Below, piece after piece: positions 57,219-64,000 of a DNA stretch of 64,000 nt; the stretch's first letter is position 1; each line of letters starts with the position of its first letter. The DNA lies in assembly GCA_963704875.1 (NCBI GenBank), contig CAVPIA010000008.1, forward strand, positions 1,612,001-1,676,000, written 5' to 3'. Below the pieces are notes generated by a model, which had not been told where the DNA came from, searched no databases, and was given only the letters and a program-made list of their open reading frames with translations. Source of the DNA: CAMYOC01 sp963704875. Lineage in GTDB: Bacteria; Pseudomonadota; Gammaproteobacteria; Steroidobacterales; XN24. The position numbers and the translations under genes are program-made.

Positions 57219-59261
57219 TCAGCTACCTTCATCCAGGCGTCGCTGGAAGGCATCGAAGTTGTACGGCCGGCCGAGGAACTCGGCGACCGAATCCGCAGCC
57301 GGTCGGGCCCCGCCCGGGACCAGCACGAATTCCAGATACTCCTGTGCGGCGGTCGGGTCGAGCAGGCCTTCGTCTTCAAACCGGCTGAACATGTCGTAGG
57401 CGATCACCTGGGACCACATATAGGTGTAATAGTAAGCCGAGTAACCGTTCAGATGGCCAAAGCTGGCGTATTGATGCGCCCCGTCGACATACGGTATCAC
57501 CGAGTATTTGTCAGAGAGGTCCTTGTATAGTTGCAGCAAGTCGAAACTCGCCGGATCGCGGTTGTAATAATTCAGCGACACCGCGGCGTAAAACATCTGG
57601 CCGTTAATAAACAGGCCCTGACCAAAATTCTGCGCTGCTCGCAATTTCTCCACCAGTTCTCCGGGGATCGTCTCGCCCGCCTCGTTGATGGCGAAGCTCT
57701 GCAATGTCGCGGTGTCATAGATCCACTCCTGCAGCATCATCGACGGCGCTTCAATGAAATCCCATTCTGGCGTGGTCAACGGCGTCCAGCGCTGCCGGTT
57801 GCTGACCAGGAAATGGATCAGATGACCAAACTCGTGCAAAAACGTCTCGACCTGAGTTTGCTCCAGATAGCCTTTCTCCTCACCACCCGGGAAATTGGTG
57901 ATCAGGGCAGCGCGCGGCACCGGTCCGCCGGGATAGCCGGTTTCCACCTGGAACATCGCCGCGTGTTTGAATTTGTCTGGCCGCGGATGCATGTCCAGAT
58001 AGAAGCGGCCCACGAGTTCGCCGTCATCAAACAGCTCGTAGGTCTCCACTGACGGATCCCAGGTCTCGGCGCCGGACCAGTTCCGGATCTCTAGACCAAA
58101 CAGATTCCTGGTCAGATTGAAGATGCCGTCACGGACCTTGCTGTACTCGAAATACGCACGCAGCGCGGCCGAATCAACCTGATATTTTTCCTGGCGGATC
58201 TTGTTGCCGATCCAGCTGCTCTGCCACGGGTAGACTGCCTCGGCTTCAGGGTCGACCTGACGCAGACGCGCCAGATACATCTGATAATCGGCCTCGGCGC
58301 GCGGCTGTGACGCCTCCAGTCCGCCCCGGATAAAGTCCCAGGCTTCGGCGGCGCTTCCCGTCATCTTGTCGGCGGTGGCACGGTCTGCCCAGTTATCGAA
58401 GCCGGTGAGTCGTGCCAGTTCGTAGCGCTTTGCGATAAGCGCACTGAGCACTTCCTCATTTTGCGGGTAAGCACGATTCTGGTACTCGAGATAAAGCTTC
58501 TTGCGCAATGCATCGTTGTCCGCATAGCGCATAAACGGAATGTAATCCGGGTAGTCGGTGGTGATCGTGATCTTGCCGTCGGCTCCGGGCGGATGTGCGT
58601 CGATCCAGTCCTGTGGCATCCCGGCCAGCTCCGCAGCGCTGTCTACGCTGATGCTGCGTACATCGCTTGGCACGTTGCTGTCGAATTCCTGACCCAGCTT
58701 GGTGATTTCTTCGTTCAGGCTGCGAATCCTGGTCCGTGTTGCTTCATCCTTGTCAACGCCATTGATGCGAAAATCTCTCAGCGTAGTGCTGACAAAATGG
58801 CGCGTGGTTTCGTCCTCGCCGCTTACATCCACGGCCACGATTGCGTCGTATAGCGGGCGCGACAGGCCGATCTCGGTGTTCAGGTCATCCACCCGTTGTT
58901 CGCAGGTCGCAGCGGCAGCGCGCACGCCGGCATCAGGATGGTTCAGGAAATAAAGCTGAGCTGGATAAGCAACATTGATCAGATCACGCTGCATCGTGTT
59001 GTAGGGCACCAGCACACTATCGACGGTGGCTTCGCCCTGGAAATCCTGCAGCGTCACGAACTGTTTGCGGACGTCATCGATGCCCGTCTCGCAGGCGGCC
59101 GCGTACTCGCTGGCGGTGGCGCTTTGCAGCTCGGCATCGGTCTCGCTGACGGTACCGGACTCGCCAGAGGGATCAACGGGCGTCGTCGGTGGTTCGTTCG
59201 GGCTGCAGCCGGCCGCAATAGCCAGGGCCAGTGACAGCAGCATCGATTTGGTCATGCTCAT
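57219..59261 (-). CDS. M3-family oligopeptidase lipoprotein
   Basis: 680 residues with lipobox LALAIAAGC near residues 11-19, so likely membrane anchored outside the cytoplasm. Zinc motif FLHEFGHLIHFL with His476 and His480 and a downstream FIEAPSMMLQEW Glu ligand; ending QYASFGHLNGYSAYYYTYMW. Length and motif arrangement suit thimet oligopeptidase/peptidyl-dipeptidase. Degrades short peptides. AAGAAGG lies nine nt upstream of ATG 59261. Confidence 0.92.
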   Translation of the reverse strand: MSMTKSMLLSLALAIAAGCSPNEPPTTPVDPSGESGTVSETDAELQSATASEYAAACETGIDDVRKQFVTLQDFQGEATVDSVLVPYNTMQRDLINVAYPAQLYFLNHPDAGVRAAAATCEQRVDDLNTEIGLSRPLYDAIVAVDVSGEDETTRHFVSTTLRDFRINGVDKDEATRTRIRSLNEEITKLGQEFDSNVPSDVRSISVDSAAELAGMPQDWIDAHPPGADGKITITTDYPDYIPFMRYADNDALRKKLYLEYQNRAYPQNEEVLSALIAKRYELARLTGFDNWADRATADKMTGSAAEAWDFIRGGLEASQPRAEADYQMYLARLRQVDPEAEAVYPWQSSWIGNKIRQEKYQVDSAALRAYFEYSKVRDGIFNLTRNLFGLEIRNWSGAETWDPSVETYELFDDGELVGRFYLDMHPRPDKFKHAAMFQVETGYPGGPVPRAALITNFPGGEEKGYLEQTQVETFLHEFGHLIHFLVSNRQRWTPLTTPEWDFIEAPSMMLQEWIYDTATLQSFAINEAGETIPGELVEKLRAAQNFGQGLFINGQMFYAAVSLNYYNRDPASFDLLQLYKDLSDKYSVIPYVDGAHQYASFGHLNGYSAYYYTYMWSQVIAYDMFSRFEDEGLLDPTAAQEYLEFVLVPGGARPAADSVAEFLGRPYNFDAFQRRLDEGS

Positions 59262-59639
59262 CTGGTCTTACCTTCTTTTGGGTGCGTGACCTCTCGGTCA
59301 TGTTCGCGTCGTGTCCGAATGGCTGGCACGGCACGGTTGCTCTGCTCGTGCGGCAGATCTGGTCCATGCCACGGGTCCGCGGGCGTACCGCTGGACCAGG
59401 GTGCCATCCATTCCAAGGGACGCAAACATAGCGCAGAGCGGTAGCCGATACCAACTGGGCCACGCTGGTAGCTGATCCTGGTGGGCCACACTGGTGGGCC
59501 ACACTGGTGGGCGACAATGGCAAATGACCGCGTCTGGTGTTCGGTCATTGCCGGGTGCGGGTTCGAAACCAGAGCCCCCGACCCTATAATCCAGCCTCCG
59601 TTATTGCAGATTGCCTGAGAGGCGTCCGATTAGACCGCC
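59262..59639. other. 378-bp divergent gap
   Basis: It lies between the oligopeptidase and acid phosphatase starts, so it must hold both promoters. The main visible structure is a 13-bp minisatellite at 59479-59517. No convincing gene. Confidence 0.7.
59479..59517 (+). repeat. 13-bp tandem repeat, three units
   Basis: TGGTGGGCCACAC occurs twice in tandem and a third unit TGGTGGGCGACAA has two changes; related TGGGCCACGC lies just upstream. Function unknown. Confidence 0.85.
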
Positions 59640-60485
59640 ATGCGTAAACATCAATGCCGACAAGACGAGAATCCCGGCGCACCGCTCCGGCCGTCGCTGC
59701 GGGGGCTGGCGGTATTTTTTGTTGCTATTGCCACAGTGGCCACAGCGGCTTGCACGGCAACCCGGCCCGACGAGCGTCTGCACAGTACTTTGTGGGTGCA
59801 GGCCAGCGCGGAATACGCGGTGATCACGCGCCAGGTTTTCAAAATGGCAAAGGATGAGATAGACCAGGACCTGGCCGCCACGAACCGGGTTCGCCCGCTT
59901 GCGATAATCGTGGATGTAGACCAGACGATACTCGACAACTCAGGGCAGACGGCCCGCTCGATCATCGCCGGCAGTGGATTCCGGTCTGCCGACTGGACCG
60001 AGTGGGTCAATGAGGCTTCGGCACCGGCGGTCCCGGGCGCGCTGGAGTATCTGCAGTATGTAGCGGCGCAAGGTGTGGCTGTTTTCTATGTGACCAACCG
60101 CAGCGCCGAAAAAGAGGACGCGACCCGGCGTAACCTGGAGCAGCTTGGTTTTCCGCTGAATCCGGACACTGACATGATACTGACCCGGCTGGAGCAGCCG
60201 GGCTGGACCCGTGACAAGGCTTCACGGCGTCAGTGGCTTGCGAGCCGCTTTGAGGTGCTGCAGCTTCTGGGCGACGAACTCTCTGATTTCCTTTCCTTGC
60301 CACCCGGGACAGACGCCGAGACGAGATTGCACATGGCCCAGAGCCACCACGAGAAATGGGGTCGACAGTGGTTCATGCTGCCGAATCCGATTTACGGGAG
60401 CTGGGAAAGGGCGCTGACGCCGGACGGATCCTCCATTTACGATGCGCCCATGGAGCTGAAGATCCGCAGCCTCAAAACGCAATAA
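59640..60485 (+). CDS. class B-type acid phosphatase, lipoprotein e(P4) family
   Basis: 281 residues. Signal FFVAIATVATAAC ends in a lipobox (Cys ~38). HAD-superfamily DxDxT: Asp92 and Asp94 in VDVDQTILDNS. FYVTNR is the motif II equivalent. Such lipoproteins are outer-membrane 5'-nucleotidase or acid phosphatases that release nucleosides and phosphate. Length is close to the Haemophilus e(P4) protein. Confidence 0.9.
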   Translation: MRKHQCRQDENPGAPLRPSLRGLAVFFVAIATVATAACTATRPDERLHSTLWVQASAEYAVITRQVFKMAKDEIDQDLAATNRVRPLAIIVDVDQTILDNSGQTARSIIAGSGFRSADWTEWVNEASAPAVPGALEYLQYVAAQGVAVFYVTNRSAEKEDATRRNLEQLGFPLNPDTDMILTRLEQPGWTRDKASRRQWLASRFEVLQLLGDELSDFLSLPPGTDAETRLHMAQSHHEKWGRQWFMLPNPIYGSWERALTPDGSSIYDAPMELKIRSLKTQ

Positions 60486-60639
60486 TCGACGCAGAGTCGC
60501 AGCGGATATCCATTTGACATAATTCCATCGTTGCGTGCCCGGCGCCCTGATGGTCACATCGCCGGGAGCGCACAAATAGATGCCCGGGACCGGCTGGGCG
60601 GATGGCATAATCGGGCTCGGCCATTAGGTATCGGCTAAC

Positions 60640-60660
60640 AGGGCGCCTGCTGGCGCCCTT
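60640..60660 (+). terminator. hairpin between the phosphatase and MazG-like genes
   Basis: AGGGCGCC and GGCGCCCT form a perfect 8-bp stem with a TGCT loop, followed by TTCT only. It sits 155 bp after the phosphatase and 20 bp before the next ATG. It could be a weak terminator or a leader hairpin of the MazG-like operon. Confidence 0.5.
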
Positions 60661-60679
60661 TCTGCTCTGGGAGCAGTGC

Positions 60680-61034
60680 ATGAAAGAGTTTTCACTGGAC
60701 AGGCTGGCGACGGAACTCAGGGAATTCGCCCGCGAGCGCGACTGGGAGCAATTCCATACGCCGAAGAACCTGGCCATGGCGCTTGTTGTCGAAGCCGCTG
60801 AACTGGTGGAACAATTCCAGTGGCTGACACCGGAACAAAGCGAACACGTCGAAGCGGAGCGGCTGGAGCGTATCGAGGCCGAGCTGGCTGATATCCTGAT
60901 CTATCTGCTGAGGCTGGCGGATCGTCTGGAGGTCGATCTGCCTGACGGCTGTGACCCGCAAGATGGACCACAATCGACGCAAGTATCCGGCAGATCAGGT
61001 ACGCGGCAGCGCAGCGAAATACGACCAATATTGA
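60680..61034 (+). pseudogene. MazG-like nucleotide pyrophosphohydrolase, apparent +1 frameshift
   Basis: From ATG 60680 (GGGAG upstream) residues 1-87 read as a MazG-like/dCTP-pyrophosphatase-type protein: EVAAELVEQFQWLTP-like EAAELVEQFQWL, EAELADILIYLLRLADRLEVDL. Frame 0 then runs into unrelated residues. Removing one C at 60941-60942 restores LTAVTRKMDHNRRKYPADQVRG and SAAKYDQY, the typical C-terminus, ending with TGA at 61032-61034, which overlaps the rlmJ ATG. So either this copy has a one-base insertion or the base is a sequencing error. In the uncorrected frame the N-terminus is fused to RlmJ. Confidence 0.82.
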
Positions 61035-61963
61035 TGAACTATCGTCACGCTTTCCACGCCGGCAATTTTGCCGATGTCGTCAAACACATTGGCCTCATTT
61101 GTGTGCTGGAGAAGCTCGCGGCCAAGGCCAAGCCGTTCTCCTACATCGAAACGCATGCCGGGCGCGGTCGCTACAACATCGACGGCACCGAAGCGCAGCG
61201 ATCGGGTGAGGCAGAGCAGGGCATCCAGCGGCTTGCAGCCAGCGCTGACGCCAGCGGTGTGATCGCACGATATCTGGATCTGGTCCGCAGTTTTCAGCCC
61301 GCGGCCGGCACAATATCCGTCTACCCGGGTTCGCCGCTGATCGCGCGGCGCCTGTTGCGAGAGAGTGACAGGGCACAGCTATGTGAGCTGCAGCCCGACG
61401 AGTTGCGCATGCTGCGGCAGAATATCGACGGCGACCGTCGTTTTGCCGTACATCATCGAGATGGATATCAGGCGCTGGATGCATTGCTACCGCCAATGCC
61501 GCGTCGCGGTGTGGTGCTGATTGACCCGCCCTATGAACAGGGGAATGAGTTCCAGCGCCTGGTTCCGGCCCTGGAATCCGCGGTGCGCAAGTGGCCGACC
61601 GGGATATTCATGGCCTGGTACCCGATAAAGCACCGTCGTGAATTGCGCGCGTTTTATCGTCAACTCAGGGATGGCGGTTTCGGATCGGTGTTATTGGCGG
61701 AGCTGACGATCCGGCCGGACGACAGCCGCGCCAGGCTCAACGGCAGCGGACTGGTGATCATCAGGCCGCCATGGCAACTGGATCGAATTCTAAGCGCGAC
61801 CTGGACCGAGTTGGTCCGGAGATTGGGCAACGAAGGCGCCCGCTGCGATATCCGCTGGCTGTCTCGCGCCACATCAAACACGTCATCAGTCGATCCGGTT
61901 GAAGCCCGCTCAGGCGGGTCGGCGTGGGCACATGCGACGCGCCCGGGACGGTCCCGGCGGTGA
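61034..61963 (+). CDS. rlmJ: 23S rRNA (adenine2030-N6)-methyltransferase
   Basis: 309 residues from ATG 61034, which overlaps the restored MazG-like stop as TGATG. Start MNYRHAFHAGNFADVVKH is a perfect RlmJ N-terminus. Class I methyltransferase: YIETHAGRGRYNI (SAM site), VLIDPPYEQGNEF (catalytic DPPY), WYPIKHRRE. It methylates A2030 in 23S rRNA. The C-terminus is ~30 residues longer than E. coli. The downstream gene overlaps by 4 bp. Confidence 0.95.
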   Translation: MNYRHAFHAGNFADVVKHIGLICVLEKLAAKAKPFSYIETHAGRGRYNIDGTEAQRSGEAEQGIQRLAASADASGVIARYLDLVRSFQPAAGTISVYPGSPLIARRLLRESDRAQLCELQPDELRMLRQNIDGDRRFAVHHRDGYQALDALLPPMPRRGVVLIDPPYEQGNEFQRLVPALESAVRKWPTGIFMAWYPIKHRRELRAFYRQLRDGGFGSVLLAELTIRPDDSRARLNGSGLVIIRPPWQLDRILSATWTELVRRLGNEGARCDIRWLSRATSNTSSVDPVEARSGGSAWAHATRPGRSRR

Positions 61964-62937
61964 GCGCTCTGATTTCAAGTCGCCGCCGACAGATTCTGTA
62001 CGCAGCGATCGGAATCATGGTCCTGTTGTGGGTGCTGCTCACCGGTCGACCGCCGCGTCCGACGATGCTGTGGCACGAGATTTACAATCTCGGTCACATC
62101 CCGTTGTTTGGTTTGTTTGCCGTGTTGGCGCTGGAGATTTCCCGCGCCGGTGTCGGTCGGTCTTTCGACTGGCCGCTGGCTCACTATGCCATCGCGTTGG
62201 GCGCCACCGCAGTGGTCAGCGTCGCGACTGAATTGCTGCAGCTTGATATGCCGGGCCGTCAGGCAGAGGTGCAGGATGCGCTGCATAACATCATCGGCGG
62301 GTCCTGCTTTCTTGCCTTGCGGGCGTGTCTTGACACGGCTTTATGGTCGCCGGACAAATCCAGGCTGCGGCGTTGGGTGGCGGTCGCGGCGGCACTGACC
62401 TTGCTGGTGTCTTTCTGGCCGTTGGCCAACCTCGGCTGGCACTACGGCATGCGCTCCGCTGCGTTTCCGGTATTGGTCGATTTCGACAGCCGCTGGCAAC
62501 GACCTTTCCTGAGCTCACCACGCGCAGGGCTTGACCGGATGCAGGCTCCTGCCGGCTGGACTCAGCGCAAGAACCAGAGAATTGTGGCGATAAAATTCAT
62601 GGCTGCGCCCTGGCCTGGCGTAAGCATGCATGAGCCTTATCCGGACTGGTCAGGATTCAAGACCCTGCGATTCGACGTTTACTCGGAGCTGCCCGAGGCG
62701 GTGGATCTGATCCTGCGTATTGATGACATCCAGCATAACAACCAGTATCGAGATCGCTTCAATCGCACGTTTACCGTGCAACCCGGCCTGACCCAGATCT
62801 CGGTAGCGCTTAGCGACATAAGGAATGCGCCGTCGGGACGTGAGCTGAACCTGCAGGAGATCACCCAGATGATCCTGTTCAGCCGCCGGCCTGAGGAGCC
62901 GTTTACGCTCTATTTCAGCGACATATGGCTGGAATAG
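61960..62937 (+). CDS. VanZ-family membrane protein with C-terminal beta-domain
   Basis: 326 residues from GTG 61960, overlapping the rlmJ stop as GTGA; a GTG 36 bp upstream is possible. Residues ~5-150 have four or five membrane helices and the VanZ-like motif LWHEIYNLGHIPLFGLFAVLAL...ATELLQLDMPGRQAEVQDALHNIIGG. Residues ~170-326 form a beta-rich exported domain (GVSMHEPYPDWSGFKTLRFDVYSELPEAVDLILRIDD) like carbohydrate-binding or CIA30-like sandwich modules. The combination suggests a surface glycan-related role. Confidence 0.8.
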   Translation: MSALISSRRRQILYAAIGIMVLLWVLLTGRPPRPTMLWHEIYNLGHIPLFGLFAVLALEISRAGVGRSFDWPLAHYAIALGATAVVSVATELLQLDMPGRQAEVQDALHNIIGGSCFLALRACLDTALWSPDKSRLRRWVAVAAALTLLVSFWPLANLGWHYGMRSAAFPVLVDFDSRWQRPFLSSPRAGLDRMQAPAGWTQRKNQRIVAIKFMAAPWPGVSMHEPYPDWSGFKTLRFDVYSELPEAVDLILRIDDIQHNNQYRDRFNRTFTVQPGLTQISVALSDIRNAPSGRELNLQEITQMILFSRRPEEPFTLYFSDIWLE

Positions 62938-63060
62938 CGAACCGCTGCCGGCTGCGCTCGCCGGCGCCCGGACGAAAGTCGACCGTGGTTCTGCTCAGCC
63001 CCGATGCGAATACCACCCAGCACCCGAATGCCGGATTTCATCGCCCTGGCCAGCGCCGAA

Positions 63061-64000
63061 TCAGGATTCCTCGAGAAAGGCCCTGCAGGTGACGACGGAA
63101 GTGTCGTCACCGGGTACGCCGGCACACAGGCCGGCGACCTGGTTCTGGATCGCCGCAATCTGCTGATCGTAGCGTCCGTCCTCGTTCCAGTCCGCCAGCT
63201 TTTCACCGAGTCGTTTCAGGATACGACCGGTACGCCCATGAATCGCATCGGTCTGCCCATCCAGTTCTGACAACACCTGGTTGGTTTCCGCAGCGATGGT
63301 GTCGGCGTCTTCTGGCGTCATTTCGATCAGACCGTTGATATAGTCATAACCCCACTGGAACCGCGTGGCCGGGCCGCTCGACGACTGATAGGCACGCTTG
63401 AGCCAGTCCAGGGCCTGTTCGGTATTGCCAGCCTCTTTTTCCAGCTGCGCCAGGTCGCTCATAAAATAGTACGGCTGACGCGACTTCTCGAGTTCAGCGG
63501 TGAGCAGAATCCTCGCCTCCTCGTTGAGCTCGGCCCGCCACAACACATACCAGGCCGTATTGATCACTGCCTGGCGCTGATACGGCGTCACCGCCTGTTC
63601 GTCGGCCCAGGCGACCCGTTGTATCGCCTGCTCCTGCAGCGCCGGCGGGATCGGCGCTTCCGGATCGTCCATTCGCGCGAAGCTGATCCGGGTCATGGTG
63701 GTCGCCAGACGATGCGCGGTCGAGTAACCCGGGTCCTTGCTGATGGCATCCAGGCGCTCGTTCCACCTGCGCAGCAAACCCTTGCGCTCCAGCGAGCCTG
63801 GGGCGGTGGTCGCCGAGACAATGTCGGCCGCGTCATACAGGACCATATAGACATTGGCGCGCGACAACTCCGGATCCGCCAGGATCGTGGCTGCGCGTTC
63901 TATCGCAATCGCCTGCTGTTGCTTGCCAAGTGAGGTCTCGTTTTCATTGGCTTCGATAATGGCGGCGCTCAGATAGGCCGCATACAGACGCGCTGCCTCC
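63061..64000 (-). CDS. helical-repeat protein of unknown function, 5' end outside the window
   Basis: At least 313 residues; the frame stays open to the right edge (upstream codons read LYAAYLSAAIIEANENETS), so the start is beyond it. Mostly alpha-helical with TPR-like pairs (YYFMSDLAQLEKEAGNTEQALDWLKRAYQ). Two C-terminal cysteines (LCAGVPG, VVTCRAF) could form a disulfide, which fits an exported protein. No family recognised. Convergent with the VanZ gene, 123 bp apart; that gap shows only a GCCGGC inverted pair. Confidence 0.65.
   Translation of the reverse strand, partial: EAARLYAAYLSAAIIEANENETSLGKQQQAIAIERAATILADPELSRANVYMVLYDAADIVSATTAPGSLERKGLLRRWNERLDAISKDPGYSTAHRLATTMTRISFARMDDPEAPIPPALQEQAIQRVAWADEQAVTPYQRQAVINTAWYVLWRAELNEEARILLTAELEKSRQPYYFMSDLAQLEKEAGNTEQALDWLKRAYQSSSGPATRFQWGYDYINGLIEMTPEDADTIAAETNQVLSELDGQTDAIHGRTGRILKRLGEKLADWNEDGRYDQQIAAIQNQVAGLCAGVPGDDTSVVTCRAFLEES

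Noticed and set aside
60680..61963. A genuine 427-residue MazG-RlmJ fusion protein
   Set aside because: The linker between the two parts has no conserved features, while deleting a single C restores the full MazG-like C-terminus and a natural TGATG overlap with rlmJ.

Overview
The window looks like a chromosomal segment of a GC-rich gammaproteobacterium. HemN, SirB2, RlmJ, GlgA/GlgC, SseA-type sulfurtransferase, OmpA with thrombospondin type-3 repeats, a large TonB receptor and many exported peptidases fit a marine, Woeseiales/Steroidobacter-like or Chromatiales-like lineage. That placement is an inference from protein style, because no rRNA or other marker is present. I see no tRNA, rRNA, IS element, CRISPR array or phage genes.

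Region 1 (1-31.4 kb) is the remarkable part. It holds eleven multidomain proteins with N-terminal tetratricopeptide repeats (TPR) and a C-terminal PAPS-dependent sulfotransferase (ST) domain, plus one TPR-less ST. Six of the TPR-STs (8390-19712) form one head-to-tail operon in which consecutive genes overlap by 1-20 bp. The ST domains carry the P-loop, a following GE pair and a 3'-phosphate loop resembling those of protein-tyrosine sulfotransferases. Interspersed are a prolyl-4-hydroxylase-like 2OG-Fe(II) oxygenase, a TIGR02466-type 2OG oxygenase, a 991-residue TPR-oxygenase-TPR-ST fusion, a secreted FG-GAP/ASPIC-UnbV (CRTAC1-like) protein with a partner exported TPR protein, a TonB-dependent receptor with its own terminator, and a SAM methyltransferase. 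The natural reading is a hydroxylation-plus-sulfation pathway acting on a protein, peptide or other macromolecule before export. The adjacent receptor or the secreted proteins are candidate substrates. The substrate is not shown by the sequence.

Region 2 (31.4-40.6 kb) encodes envelope and housekeeping functions: an OmpA-family porin, an exported phosphatase fused to a kinase-fold domain, two lipoproteins (one an amino-acid-type solute-binding protein), an M49-like peptidase, hemN with an FNR-type box upstream, a SirB2 membrane protein and a DUF192 protein. A 569-bp gap (40595-41163) holds a strongly structured element that I read as a candidate small RNA.

Region 3 (41.1-52.4 kb) holds a MarR regulator, divergent glgA/glgC for glycogen synthesis, another TIGR02466 oxygenase, a DUF885 peptidase-like protein, a PDZ protein, a lipoprotein, a membrane TolB-like/TPR protein and a 3-mercaptopyruvate sulfurtransferase.

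Region 4 (52.4-64 kb) holds an MDR oxidoreductase/amidohydrolase pair, an acidic secreted protein, a GST/class II aldolase pair, an M3 oligopeptidase lipoprotein, an e(P4)-type acid phosphatase, a MazG-like gene disrupted by an apparent one-base insertion and directly followed by rlmJ, a VanZ-type membrane protein with a beta-domain, and a helical-repeat protein running off the right edge.
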